64,000 bases of DNA from Nocardia grenadensis NBRC 108939 (GCF_001613445.1 NZ_BDCJ01000018.1:186001-250000); one strand, 5' to 3'. Shown: positions 18,005 through 26,915, counted from the first letter of the stretch. Program-made: numbers and translations. Notes: generated by a model from the sequence alone, not told the origin.

Positions 18005-18737
18005 CTCCGCGGCCGCCGTCGAAGTCCATGCCGACGGTGACGCCCTGACCACCGCCGCCGCCCGGCTGTTCGTCGAGGTCCTGGCCGCCGCCCAGGCCGA
18101 ACGCGGCTCGGCGTCGGTGGTGGTGACCGGCGGTGGCACGGGTATCACCCTGTTGGAGAAGGTCCGCAACGATCCGGGCGAGCTCGACTGGTCGAAACTC
18201 GACGTGTTCTGGGGCGACGAACGTTTCGTACCCGCCGGGGATCCGGAGCGCAACGAACTCCAGGCGCACCGGGCCCTGCTGGACCACGTCCCGGTGGACC
18301 CGGCCCGGATCCACACCGTGGCAACCTCCGACGGTGAATACCCTGACCCGGTCGAGGCGGCCGCCGAATACGCCACCGCCGTACGCGCCCATCTCGCCAC
18401 CCACGGCGCGTTCGACCTGCACCTACTGGGGATGGGCCCGGACGGGCATATCAATTCGCTGTTCCCCGGGCACGCCGACGCGATCGGCGAGGAACACGAA
18501 TACGCCGTCGCGGTCACCGATTCCCCCAAACCACCGCCGGTGCGGGTCACGCTGACCTACCCGGCGATCCGCCGTTCCCGTCATGTGGTCCTGGTGGTCT
18601 CCGGCTCCGGGAAGGCCGAGCCCGTCGCGGCGGCGGTCAACGGAGCCGACCCGCTCGAGATCCCGGCGGCGGGGGCGCACGGTACGGAGTCGACCACCTG
18701 GCTGCTGGACGAGGACGCCGCCGCCGGACTGCGCTGA
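17994..18737 (+). CDS. pgl: 6-phosphogluconolactonase
   Basis: 247 residues, ATG 17994 with GAAGGAG upstream. Hydrolyses 6-phosphogluconolactone to 6-phosphogluconate, immediately after Zwf in the pathway. NagB/RpiA-like fold with VVTGGGTG near the N-terminus, FWGDERFVPAGDPERN, the catalytic-site motif LLGMGPDGHINSLFPGH and the tail WLLDEDAAAGL. Length is as in mycobacterial DevB/Pgl. Last gene of the operon, overlapping opcA by 11 bases. Confidence 0.95.
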   Translation: MTTSSAAAVEVHADGDALTTAAARLFVEVLAAAQAERGSASVVVTGGGTGITLLEKVRNDPGELDWSKLDVFWGDERFVPAGDPERNELQAHRALLDHVPVDPARIHTVATSDGEYPDPVEAAAEYATAVRAHLATHGAFDLHLLGMGPDGHINSLFPGHADAIGEEHEYAVAVTDSPKPPPVRVTLTYPAIRRSRHVVLVVSGSGKAEPVAAAVNGADPLEIPAAGAHGTESTTWLLDEDAAAGLR

Positions 18738-19168
18738 CGGCGGCTCGCCGGTCGCGTGCCGTGGTCGGCGCACGCAATCCGACTTCGCGACCATGAGCAG
18801 CCGCGGCTGCCCGGCCGGTTCGGGGCCGGCCGGCGCAGCCCGATTCTGGCCGGGCATTCCGGGGTCGCGCCGAATCGCCGATCAGCCGGCCGGCACGGCT
18901 CCCTGTCGGGGCAGGCCCAGCGATTTCACGAGGTTCAGCATTTCGGCATGGTGCAGGGCAGCGGGGTCCCGCGCCACACCGGATCGATATCCGCGCGGGC
19001 GCCGGCGAAGAGCATGTGCACCAGGTGGGCGGCGGGAACGGAATCGCCTGCCGGCGGGCCACCCGGGACAGACGGTCAGCGGCGCACCGGAGCCGGCGCG
19101 ACACGATGCGGCCCGGTACACCACCCGGTCACCCGCTCCGCCCCCTAGTCTGGTGAGGTGAGGACCCG
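18738..19168. other. Intergenic region after pgl with possible gene remnant
   Basis: 431 bases without a convincing gene. On the minus strand between about 19060 and 18882 two frames give protein-like peptides that would join only through a frameshift (LVHMLFAGARADIDPV in one, ALHHAEMLNLVKSLGL before a stop at 18882-18884 in the other). This may be the 3' end of a decayed gene of unknown type. No hairpin or RNA gene was recognised. Confidence 0.3.
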
Positions 19169-21529
19169 GTGAGCATCCAGGACCCCGACCAGCGGTTCCG
19201 CGCGGAGATCGCGGCGCTGCGCGGCCCCACGCCGACCTTCTCCGACCAGTTCCTGCCACCGGGGTTCACCGGACCGGATTTCGTGGAGTTGTTCGAGGCG
19301 CAGGTGCTGAGCCGGCAGGCCGATCTCACCGCGCGGCGGCTGGCTGCGAGCGGGCGGGGCTTCTACAGCATCGGTTCGGCGGGGCATGAGGGCAATGTCG
19401 CGCTGGCGGCGGCGAGCCGGGTCACCGATCCGGTTCTGCCGCACTATCGCTCGGGTGCCTTTTTCGTCCATCGCGCCCGCCGGGCCGGGGTGGCGGATCC
19501 GGTGCGCGATATCCTGCTGGGAGTGGTGGCCGCCGCGGCCGATCCCATCTCCGGGGGACGGCACAAGGTGTTCGGCAGCGCGGTGGCGAATATCGTCCCG
19601 CAGACCTCCACCATCGCCTCGCACTTGCCGCGCGCGGTCGGGCTCGCGTTCGCCCTCGAGCGCGCCGAGCGCCTCGGAGTGGCCTGTCCGTGGCCGTCGG
19701 ACGCGGTGGTGCTCTGCGGTTTCGGGGATGCCTCGGCCAATCATTCGACCGCGGCGGGCGCGATCAACGCCGCGGTCCATACCGCGCATCTGGGCGTTCC
19801 CGTCCCGGTGCTGTTCGTCTGCGAGGACAACGGGATCGGAATCAGTGTGCCCACTCCGCCCGATTGGATCGAGCACGCCTACGGGCACCGGCCGGGTCTG
19901 CGCTGGTTCGAGGCCGACGGCTGCGACCTGCCCGACGCTTTGCGCGCCGCCGTGGCGGCGGTGGACTGGGTCCGTACCCACCGGCGTCCGGCTTTTCTGC
20001 ATCTGCGCACGGTGCGGCTCTTCGGACATGCCGGATCCGATGTGGAGAGCGGCTACCGGGATCCCGCCGCGATCGATAGCGACCTGGCGCGCGATCCGGT
20101 CGCCGCCACCGCGCGGTTGCTGATCGAGGCCGGTATCCGCACACCGCGGGAAGTACTCGGCCGATACGACCGGCTGGCCCATCAGGTCGCCGCCACCGCG
20201 GCGGAAGTGTGCCGGGAACCGGAACTCACCACGACCGGCGCGGTACTCGCACCGCTGGCGCCGGCCCACCCGGAGCGAGTGCGTGACGAGGTCCGGCGCC
20301 GGCCCGGTGAAGGGCAGGGAGTCGCGGAGAGCTTTCCCGCGACCCGGCGGCCCGCGGAGGTGCCCGGCACCGCGGCCCGGTCCGGAGAAGAGGCCGGGCC
20401 GGAAGGCGGTGTCCGGCCCGCCGACAGAGCGAGCTCCGGAGGCGGCGTGGCGGGCGGCCCGGATTCCGGCTCGGAGACGCTGGCACAGGCGATCAACCGC
20501 ACCCTCGCCGGCCTGCTCGCCCGGGACCCCGAAATCCTGGTCTTCGGCGAGGACGTCGCTCGTAAAGGCGGCGTCTACGGTGTGACAAAAGGACTACGCA
20601 AGCGCTTCGGACCGCGGCGGGTGTTCGATACCTTGCTCGACGAGCAGAGCATTCTCGGGACGGCACTCGGCGCCGGCCTCGCGGGTTTCCTGCCGATTCC
20701 GGAAATCCAGTACCTGGCCTACGTACACAATGCGCTGGACCAGGTACGCGGCGAGGCGGCGACCCTGTCCTTCTTCTCGGCCGGCCGCTACCGCAACCCG
20801 ATGGTGGTGCGTATCGCCGGCTACGCCTACCAGCGCGGATTCGGCGGCCACTTCCACAATGACAACTCCGTTGCCGCGCTGCGTGATATACCCGGCGTGA
20901 TCGTGGCATCACCGTCGCGACCCGACGATGCGGCGGCGCTGCTGCGCACCTGCGTCGCCGCCGCCCGCGTGGACGGCCGGGTGTGCGTGTTCCTGGAGCC
21001 CATCGCCCTCTATCATACCCGCGACCTGTACGAACCCGACGACGGCCGGTGGGCGGCGGCCACTGCGGAAACCGGCCATGTGCCGATCGGCCGGGCCCGT
21101 ATCTACGGCGACGGAACGGATCTGACGATCGTCGCCTTCGCCAATTCGGTACCGATGAGTCTGCGGGTGGCCCGCCGTCTCGCGCAGCGCGGTGCCGGTG
21201 CCCGGGTCCTCGACCTGCGCTGGCTCGCCCCGCTCCCGCACTCCGATCTGATCCGACATGCCGAGGCCACCGGACGGGTCCTGGTCGCCGATGAGACCCG
21301 GCGCAGTGGCGGTGTTTCCGAATCCGTGTACGCGGCACTGGTGGACGCTGGATTCACCGGCGCACTGGCCCGGGTCACCAGCGCGGACAGTTTCGTCCCA
21401 CTGGGTCCTGCCGCCGCGACCGTGCTGCTGAGCGAAGCCGAAATCGAAGCGGCCGCCGACCGGCTGCTCGCTTCCGACCCCGGCCGACCCGTGGCCGCGC
21501 GATCGATCAGCGACCGATACCGGGATTGA
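19169..21529 (+). CDS. Fused alpha-beta E1 component of a 2-oxo acid dehydrogenase
   Basis: 786 residues, GTG with GAGGACC upstream. Residues 1-375 are an E1-alpha: substrate-channel region HYRSGAFFVHRAR, TPP motif GDASANHSTAAGAINAAVH and EDNGIGISVPTP. A Pro/Gly/Arg-rich linker (about 376-435) joins it to an E1-beta (436-786): INRTLAGLLARDPEILVFGEDVARKGGVYG, LLDEQSILGTALG, EIQYLAYVHNALDQ and FHNDNSVAALRDIPG. E1 decarboxylates pyruvate or a branched-chain 2-oxo acid with TPP and passes the acyl group to a lipoyl E2. The two subunits are normally separate; fusions are known in actinobacteria. No E2 or E3 gene is nearby. Substrate cannot be assigned. Confidence 0.85.
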   Translation: MSIQDPDQRFRAEIAALRGPTPTFSDQFLPPGFTGPDFVELFEAQVLSRQADLTARRLAASGRGFYSIGSAGHEGNVALAAASRVTDPVLPHYRSGAFFVHRARRAGVADPVRDILLGVVAAAADPISGGRHKVFGSAVANIVPQTSTIASHLPRAVGLAFALERAERLGVACPWPSDAVVLCGFGDASANHSTAAGAINAAVHTAHLGVPVPVLFVCEDNGIGISVPTPPDWIEHAYGHRPGLRWFEADGCDLPDALRAAVAAVDWVRTHRRPAFLHLRTVRLFGHAGSDVESGYRDPAAIDSDLARDPVAATARLLIEAGIRTPREVLGRYDRLAHQVAATAAEVCREPELTTTGAVLAPLAPAHPERVRDEVRRRPGEGQGVAESFPATRRPAEVPGTAARSGEEAGPEGGVRPADRASSGGGVAGGPDSGSETLAQAINRTLAGLLARDPEILVFGEDVARKGGVYGVTKGLRKRFGPRRVFDTLLDEQSILGTALGAGLAGFLPIPEIQYLAYVHNALDQVRGEAATLSFFSAGRYRNPMVVRIAGYAYQRGFGGHFHNDNSVAALRDIPGVIVASPSRPDDAAALLRTCVAAARVDGRVCVFLEPIALYHTRDLYEPDDGRWAAATAETGHVPIGRARIYGDGTDLTIVAFANSVPMSLRVARRLAQRGAGARVLDLRWLAPLPHSDLIRHAEATGRVLVADETRRSGGVSESVYAALVDAGFTGALARVTSADSFVPLGPAAATVLLSEAEIEAAADRLLASDPGRPVAARSISDRYRD

Positions 21530-22137
21530 TCGCCGCGAGATAGGTGTCGTCCGGCGGCCCGATCGCGAACATCCCGGATTGACCGGACCGGTCGTGACGC
21601 CCAGCCCCGCGGCGGAGTTCTGTCACCCCGGAACTCGCCGCGGGGCCGCGTCGATCCGCCGGACGCCCGAGTTGCCCGATCCGCATATCCGTCATGCGTC
21701 GCAGACCGTCGCGCTCGGGAAGTGCCCGTGCGACCGTGGCGTCGGGGACTTCGATCGTGAGGAGCGCTGATGAGAGTAGCGGGCCGGGTCTCTGTCACGG
21801 CCGCGTCGGTTTGCCTGCCCACGGCGGTCCGGACCGTCGCAACGGCGACCGCCTCCGGCGCGTTGTCCGCTGCGCAGGCTGCGGTGAGCGAGCCGGACCG
21901 GGGTGTTCGTGGGGGACGGTCGATCTGCCGAGTGGCTCACGGTCGAGGCGGCACGCGATGCGTTGTCGAAAGCGTCCATCACCGTAGCCGATCTCGATCT
22001 GGTGTTGTCCGCGTACGCATTCGGCGGCTGTCTACCGACCTGACACGACCGATTCGGTTCTTTCCACACCACCGCAGCCCGATTCGGGCGGATTCCGCTG
22101 TGCCCGCCCGCTTTTTCGAGCACCATCTGTTCGTGTG
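21530..22137. other. Gene-poor region containing a decayed gene
   Basis: About 600 bases between the E1 fusion and a small secreted protein. The middle (21770-22043) carries the KAS III-like pseudogene entered separately. The first 240 bases and the last 90, AT-richer with a TTTCCACACC stretch, contain no recognisable gene; the latter may hold the promoter of the secreted protein. Confidence 0.45.
21770..22043 (+). pseudogene. Truncated, frameshifted KAS III-like (3-oxoacyl-ACP synthase III family) remnant
   Basis: Frame one from ATG 21770 gives MRVAGRVSVTAASVCLPTAV, like the N-termini of actinobacterial KAS III-type enzymes. After about 44 residues the protein-like reading moves to another frame: from 21903 it reads VFVGDGRSAEWLTVEAARDAL then ITVADLDLVLSAYAFGGC and stops at 22041-22043. 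The second part fits the family's AxxALxxAgxxxxDlDLvl element. The catalytic Cys-His-Asn core and the rest of the protein are missing. Family assignment rests on pattern recognition only. Confidence 0.5.
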
Positions 22138-22527
22138 ATGATCAGACGAGTTCATGGAATTGCCCTGCTGTCCCTGGCTGCCGCGACATTCGCATCCCTC
22201 ACCGCCGCGCCGGCGGTCGCGGACGCACCCTTCACCGCACCGCAGGTCACCTTCGCGGGTACCGCACCGGGAACGGTGATCGCGACCCTGCACAACCCGA
22301 ACGACCGGGGTCAGTGCTGGGCGGAGGCGGGCGTCGGCCCGGAGAACAACCACGTCTTCTTCGGGGAGGCGAAACCGGAATCGCTGGCCGGCCCCGGCCA
22401 GACCGTCGAAACCTCGCTGACAGGCCTCGAATCGGGGACCACGATCACTGCCCGCGGCGGATGCGCCGATACCGGTCCCGCGGGCGGGTACGAGCTGGGC
22501 GAATTCGTCACGGTCGTCGTCCCCTAG
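22138..22527 (+). CDS. Small secreted protein of unknown function
   Basis: 129 residues from ATG 22138 (a GTG one codon earlier is possible). A clear Sec signal peptide, MIRRVHGIALLSLAAATFAS, ends in LTAAPAVADA with an AxA cleavage site near residue 29. The mature part, about 100 residues, looks like a small beta-sandwich: TFAGTAPGTVIATLHNPNDRG, ETSLTGLESGTTITARGG, ending GEFVTVVVP. Two cysteines (in GQCWAE and GGCADT) may form a disulphide. I do not recognise the family. It is exported and lies alone, opposite the SMP-30 gene. Confidence 0.75.
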   Translation: MIRRVHGIALLSLAAATFASLTAAPAVADAPFTAPQVTFAGTAPGTVIATLHNPNDRGQCWAEAGVGPENNHVFFGEAKPESLAGPGQTVETSLTGLESGTTITARGGCADTGPAGGYELGEFVTVVVP

Positions 22528-22796
22528 CCGGGTACGGCCCGGGCCATCCGGGCCGTCTGCGCGAAATGGGCGCCGAGCACCGCGCCGGCCTCGTCGGAGC
22601 CGACACACAATGCCGTGGCCGATGCCGAACGCCGGCCACCCCTACCGATGCCGTGCCGATCTCCGGCGCGAGAGGGGCCGCGGAGGCAGCGCAGAAGACC
22701 GGAGTCCGGCCGCGGCGCACGATGATCGACCGCCCCGAGGCCGGCGCTCGCCGTGGCGTCGGCACGGGCCTCGAGGGCCGCCGCAGTGTACTGTTC

Positions 22797-23633
22797 TCAG
22801 GGCCGCCCTGCCCCCGGTGCCGGCGCGGGGAAGGCCACCACCCGGCCAGTGGGTCCGGGCGTCTCCGCGCCGTACTCCTGGCCGACCACAAAGAGCCGGG
22901 GACGATCGGGGTCACGGTCCAGCACGCAGGCGAATGCTCCGCGGTCGAACTCCACGGTGTCCAGGATCGCGCCGCCTTCGGCCACTCGGACGCAATGCCG
23001 GTTACCCACATCCGCGTACCAGACCGCACCCTCGGTATCGAGGCAGATACCGTCGGGGTGGTCGCCGGGCGTGGCTGCCCAGACCCGGCGGCCGGCAAGG
23101 TCACCCGTGGATGTGATGTCGTAGGCGGTGAGTCGCTCGGCGTAGGATTCGGCGACGATCAGGGTGGCGCCGTCGGCGGTGACCGCCATCCCGTTCGGGA
23201 ACGCGAGATCGTCGGCGACCCGGCGCACGGTACCGTCCGGAGTCACCAGCACGACGAATCCGGGTGCGAAATCCCCACCGGGGAATTCGAATCCGATGCT
23301 GTTGACGTAGGTGTTGCCCCGCTCATCGACGATGATATCGTTCCACGGTATGTCCGCTTCCCCGCCGAGGTCGGCATGGGTTACCAGAGTGCCGCCGGGT
23401 TCGCGGCGCAACAGGCGCCGGCGGCCCGAATCGACGATCAGCAGCCGCCCGTCCGGCAGGAAGTCGATACACATCGGGAACGAGGGCACAGCGGCGATGA
23501 CCTCCCCCCGGCCCGAGCCGTCCACCGCGATCACCTGGTTCGCGCCCCAGTCGGAGAACCACAGCCGGCCCGCGTGCCAGCGCGGCGATTCACCGAACAC
23601 GACTCCCTCGAGCACTATCTCTGGTGTCTCCAC
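22797..23633 (-). CDS. SMP-30/gluconolactonase/LRE-like family protein
   Basis: 278 residues, ATG. Six-bladed beta-propeller hydrolase fold: VFGESPRWHAGRLWFSDW holds the first metal-binding Glu, and RLLIVDSGRRRLL, DIPWNDIIVDERGNTYVNSIG, LAFPNGMAVTADG and HPDGICLDTEGAVWYADV give the Asn/Asp metal ligands expected of gluconolactonases and lactonases. Cytoplasmic, no signal peptide. Upstream (minus sense) lies a HAD hydrolase gene 98 bases away. Substrate unknown: a sugar lactone or other cyclic ester. Confidence 0.88.
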   Translation of the reverse strand: METPEIVLEGVVFGESPRWHAGRLWFSDWGANQVIAVDGSGRGEVIAAVPSFPMCIDFLPDGRLLIVDSGRRRLLRREPGGTLVTHADLGGEADIPWNDIIVDERGNTYVNSIGFEFPGGDFAPGFVVLVTPDGTVRRVADDLAFPNGMAVTADGATLIVAESYAERLTAYDITSTGDLAGRRVWAATPGDHPDGICLDTEGAVWYADVGNRHCVRVAEGGAILDTVEFDRGAFACVLDRDPDRPRLFVVGQEYGAETPGPTGRVVAFPAPAPGAGRP

Positions 23634-23730
23634 GTGATCTTCCCTTCGTTCGGGGGTGGTGATAAGGACCCGGCGAACGCCCGGAATTCATCGCTCGGCG
23701 CGGCTGTGATGCGCGGCGGCGGGTTTGCGA

Positions 23731-24399
23731 TCAGCCGATTCCGTACGCGGCGAGCATGTCGAGCAGGGCGCGTGGGCGCTGCTCGGTAGGTAGTGGATCG
23801 ACGAGTTCGACCAGGCAGCCGATATCGGCGGCGGCACCATCGGCCTCGGCACTGTCCCCGACCATCAAGGTCTCGCCCGGCGGTACACCGATGCGTTCGC
23901 AGGCGCGTGCGAACAGCCGCGGATCGGGTTTCACGGCGCCTTCGCGATACGAGAGCACGAACTCGCGCACGTAGTCGGCGGTTCCGGCACGTTCGAAGGC
24001 CGGCCGGATATCCCAGGCGATATTGCTGAGGACCGCCACCGGCAACTCGAGAGCCGCCACCGCCTTCAACGCGGCCGCCGTATCCGGGTACGGGGTCCAC
24101 GCGTCGGCCGATATCAGCTGGTCGTAGGGGTGGTCCGGGTTACCGACCCCGGACCCCGCCAGCACGGCCGTATACAGTTCGCGGTGCAGCGGCGGGTCGA
24201 GATCGCGGCGGTTCCAGTCGTCGTACAGACGTTCGGGCAGCCCCTCGGGTCGTCCGGTCGGCGCGGTCATCCGGCGCATGATCTCGGCTCGGCGGACACC
24301 GGTGAGCAGTGCACCGCGGTGATCGATCAAGCCGTCGAGTACCGGTTCGAACCGGAAGAGTGTGCCGGAGAAGTCGAAGAGTACGCCGCGGATGGTCAT
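23731..24399 (-). CDS. HAD-superfamily hydrolase
   Basis: 222 residues from ATG 24397-24399. Motif I is RGVLFDFSGTLFRF with the nucleophile Asp9; the second usual Asp is replaced by Ser (DFSGT), as in several dehalogenase/phosphatase-like members. Motif II is LSNIAWD, motif III VKPDPRLFARA, motif IV MVGDSAEADGAAA. A four-helix cap lies between motifs I and II. Likely acts on a small phosphorylated or halogenated substrate. It starts five bases after the MarR stop, so the two form an operon. Confidence 0.85.
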   Translation of the reverse strand: MTIRGVLFDFSGTLFRFEPVLDGLIDHRGALLTGVRRAEIMRRMTAPTGRPEGLPERLYDDWNRRDLDPPLHRELYTAVLAGSGVGNPDHPYDQLISADAWTPYPDTAAALKAVAALELPVAVLSNIAWDIRPAFERAGTADYVREFVLSYREGAVKPDPRLFARACERIGVPPGETLMVGDSAEADGAAADIGCLVELVDPLPTEQRPRALLDMLAAYGIG

Positions 24400-24404
24400 G
24401 CGGG

Positions 24405-24896
24405 TCAGATTACGGATGACCGCGAGCGGCCGGACGCGGGCCGCAGTCGCGACAGGGTTCCCGGGGTCAGCCGCTGCGCGAGTGTCTCCAATGCCGTGAC
24501 CACTCCGATGACCTCCTCGGGGTCGTCGGTGCCGAGCGCCGCCGCGAGCGCGGTATCGATCGTGGTCGCTCGGACCGTATCGACCCGGTCCGAGGCGTCG
24601 GGCGCCTGGCGGATCAGGACGCGACGCCGGTCGGCCGGATCCGGCTCGCTCACGATCGCGCCCGCCTCCCGCAGCCGCGCGACGCATCCGGAGACCTGGC
24701 TCTGCGGCAGACCCGTGCGCGTGGCGATCTCCCCCACCGCGCTACCGGGATGCTCGACGATATCGCTGGCCACGATCAGCACCGACCGCACACTCGTCGA
24801 GTACCGCGGCAGCCCCTCGGTCGGCATCGCCTCCTCGCCGATCTTCATCAGCGTGCGCCCGAGCAGGAAGAGTTCGACTCCGTTCACTCGGGGCAC
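24405..24896 (-). CDS. MarR-family transcriptional regulator
   Basis: 163 residues, ATG. Winged helix in the middle: SVRSVLIVASDIVEHPGSAV, GEIATRTGLPQSQVSGCVARL as helix-turn-helix, and SEPDPADRRRVLIRQAP as the wing with the conserved DxRR. Flanking helices would form the dimer interface. It is co-oriented with the HAD gene (5-base gap) and divergent from an alpha/beta hydrolase, with an AT-rich inverted repeat in between, so it probably represses both transcripts. Confidence 0.88.
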   Translation of the reverse strand: MPRVNGVELFLLGRTLMKIGEEAMPTEGLPRYSTSVRSVLIVASDIVEHPGSAVGEIATRTGLPQSQVSGCVARLREAGAIVSEPDPADRRRVLIRQAPDASDRVDTVRATTIDTALAAALGTDDPEEVIGVVTALETLAQRLTPGTLSRLRPASGRSRSSVI

Positions 24897-24918
24897 GCTA
24901 CCCCAAACGCATCACCAA

Positions 24919-24938
24919 ATACATCTTTCTTGATGTAT
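24919..24938. promoter_or_regulatory. Putative MarR operator
   Basis: ATACATC-N6-GATGTAT, a perfect seven-base inverted repeat, with a further AAAGATG half-site at 24943-24949. It lies in the only AT-rich stretch of the 69-base divergent gap between the MarR gene and the alpha/beta hydrolase and probably overlaps both promoters. Confidence 0.65.
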
Positions 24939-24965
24939 CTAAAAAGATGGATTACGGTTCTCGGC

Positions 24966-25835
24966 ATGCGCAACTTCCGAACCGGCCGCCTCCCCGTCCC
25001 CGGCGCGACCCTGTACTACGAGATCCGCGGGACCGGCCCGCTGCTCCTGCTGCTACAGGGCGGGGACGGCAATACCGCCCGCGCCGCCGACCTGGCCGGA
25101 CGACTCGCCACCGACTACACCGTGGTTGTCCCCGACCGCCGCGGACTGTCCGGCAGCGCGCTCGACGATCCCGCCGTGCCGGTCACGGTGGCCACCCACG
25201 CCGACGACATCCACCGGCTGCTGGCCGCACTCACCGACGAGCCGGCTCGGATATTCGGCTCCAGCTACGGCGCGCTCATCGCGCTCACCCTGGCCGGCGA
25301 TCATCCGGAACAGGTCCACACCCTCATCGCCCACGACCCCGCCACGATGGGCCTGCTACCGGCCGCGGCCCGCGAGCGTGCCGAACGCGACCTCGCCGCC
25401 CTCGACGAGGTCCACCGTCGCGACGGCGCACTGCCCGCGCTCCGGAAACTCGCCGAACTGGTCCACGCCGATTCCTCCGATCGGGAGCCCGGCGTCGCAC
25501 CACCGGCACCGCGTGACCCCGGAGACCTGCGCGATCTGGACTTCTTCCTGTCCCGGGATCTGCCGGAGATCCGCTCGTCGGCCCTCGACGCCGCGCATAT
25601 CGCCGCACTCGCCGCGACCCCGGTCCATATCGTGCCGGCCGCCGGGCGCGGCTCCCGGGAGATCTGGAACTACGACTGCACCCGGGCCCTGGCCACCCTG
25701 CTGGACAGCACGGTCACCGAATTCCCCGGCGGCCACAGCCTTTCCACCCATCCCGCCGCTTTCACGGCCCGGCTGCGCGAAGTGCTGCGCGATGCCGAAC
25801 GCACACCGACGGCGGCAGGCCCGCACAACGGCTGA
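24966..25835 (+). CDS. Alpha/beta hydrolase
   Basis: 289 residues from ATG 24966. Canonical fold: strand with TGPLLLLLQGGDGN as oxyanion region, DRRGLSGSA, nucleophile elbow FGSSYGALIALTLA (Ser100 in GSSYG), and terminal His in FPGGHSLSTHP. No signal peptide. The short cap region (LLPAAARERAERDLAALDEV) is helical. It resembles the soluble hydrolases often paired with MarR regulators; substrate unknown. It is likely controlled by the divergent MarR protein through the operator at 24919-24938. Confidence 0.87.
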   Translation: MRNFRTGRLPVPGATLYYEIRGTGPLLLLLQGGDGNTARAADLAGRLATDYTVVVPDRRGLSGSALDDPAVPVTVATHADDIHRLLAALTDEPARIFGSSYGALIALTLAGDHPEQVHTLIAHDPATMGLLPAAARERAERDLAALDEVHRRDGALPALRKLAELVHADSSDREPGVAPPAPRDPGDLRDLDFFLSRDLPEIRSSALDAAHIAALAATPVHIVPAAGRGSREIWNYDCTRALATLLDSTVTEFPGGHSLSTHPAAFTARLREVLRDAERTPTAAGPHNG

Positions 25836-25853
25836 CCGGCACTCACCGGCACG

Positions 25854-25877
25854 GTGCGGTTCCGGCCGAACCGGCAC
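25854..25877. terminator. Putative convergent terminator
   Basis: GTGCGGTTC and GAACCGGCAC form a stem with one bulged G around CGGCC, between the converging ends of two alpha/beta hydrolase genes. No T-run. Confidence 0.4.
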
Positions 25878-25916
25878 ATTCGGCTCGACACCACCTCGCC
25901 GACGACCGAGAAGCCC

Positions 25917-26885
25917 TCACCCGGCGGTGAGCTCGGCGAGGGCGCCCAGCAGGAAACTGTTCACGGTCTCCGTCGCCTCCAACTGCACCAGATGCCCGGC
26001 GCCCGGGACCCGCTGCACGGCACGCAGATCCGGCAGCAGGGCGCGCATCGTTTCGAGGGGATCGCGACCGCTGAAGCCTTCCATATCGGGATCGTTCTCA
26101 CCGTAGACGAAGTACACCGGAACCGTGGGTACCGCCGCGGCGTAGCCGGCCGTCAGTTCCCAATTGCGGTCGATGGCCCGGTACCAGTTCAGTCCACCGG
26201 TGAACCCGGTGCGTTCGAAATCGCCGGCCAGGATGTCGAATTCGTCCTCCGACAGCCACGACCAGGGCAGTTCGGGCGCCACGGGCAGAGCATCGATATA
26301 GCGGGTACCCGGCGGGTTCTTCCACACATCGAGATAGTGGAAATCCCCGCTCAGCGCGAAGTAGACCCGGGAAAGGAATTCGCGTGGCCGGTCGGCCAGA
26401 TGCGCGTCGGCCACGCCGGGTTCCTGGAAGTACTGCAGGTGCAGGAAATGCCGCTCGGCCATCTTCCCCCAGTAGTAACCGGGCGGTTTCGGGGCGCGCG
26501 GGGCGAAGGGGTTGTTCAGGATCACCAGTCCGCGTACCCGTTCCGGCGCGCGCAGCGCGAGCTCCCACAGCAGGGCCGCGCCGAAATCGACGCCCACGAA
26601 AACCGCCTGGTCGGCGTCGATATCGTCGAGCAACGCGAGCAGGTCGCCGACCACGGCCTCGTTGGTGTAATCGTCGATCGACTGCGGCGCACCGGTCCGG
26701 CCCGCGCCGCGTAGGTCGGGGGCCAGGGCCCGGTATCCGGCGGCGCCGGCCGCGGCGAGCTGGCGATGCCAGACGTACCAGGTGTGCGGGAATCCGTGGC
26801 AGAAGATCACCGGGTGGCCCCGGCCCTGGTCGGCTACATGCATTCGCACGCCGCCGGTGTCGACGAAACGGTGTGTCGGCCCCAC
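25917..26885 (-). CDS. Epoxide hydrolase-like alpha/beta hydrolase
   Basis: 322 residues, ATG. Oxyanion motif FCHGFPHTWYVW (HGxP), DLRGAGRTGAP, and nucleophile elbow FVGVDFGAALLWELA with Asp100 in place of Ser, the hallmark of epoxide hydrolases and haloalkane dehalogenases. The catalytic His is in RVPGAGHLVQLEAT; a Tyr-rich cap (PPGYYWGKMAE, GDFHYLDVW) could supply ring-opening tyrosines. Probably opens an epoxide or hydrolyses a related substrate. Divergent from an SDR gene, with a KstR-like box between them. Confidence 0.85.
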   Translation of the reverse strand: MGPTHRFVDTGGVRMHVADQGRGHPVIFCHGFPHTWYVWHRQLAAAGAAGYRALAPDLRGAGRTGAPQSIDDYTNEAVVGDLLALLDDIDADQAVFVGVDFGAALLWELALRAPERVRGLVILNNPFAPRAPKPPGYYWGKMAERHFLHLQYFQEPGVADAHLADRPREFLSRVYFALSGDFHYLDVWKNPPGTRYIDALPVAPELPWSWLSEDEFDILAGDFERTGFTGGLNWYRAIDRNWELTAGYAAAVPTVPVYFVYGENDPDMEGFSGRDPLETMRALLPDLRAVQRVPGAGHLVQLEATETVNSFLLGALAELTAG

Positions 26886-26901
26886 CGAACCTCCCGAATG
26901 C

Positions 26902-26915
26902 TAGAACGCGTTACA
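26902..26915. promoter_or_regulatory. KstR-like operator box and overlapping inverted repeat
   Basis: TAGAACGCGTTACA fits the TnnAACnnGTTnnA consensus for KstR, the TetR-type repressor of sterol degradation in mycobacteria and relatives. A second inverted repeat, CGTTAC-N9-GTAACG (26909-26929), overlaps it. Both lie in the 54-base divergent promoter gap between the epoxide hydrolase-like gene and the SDR gene. Which regulator really binds is unknown. Confidence 0.5.
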
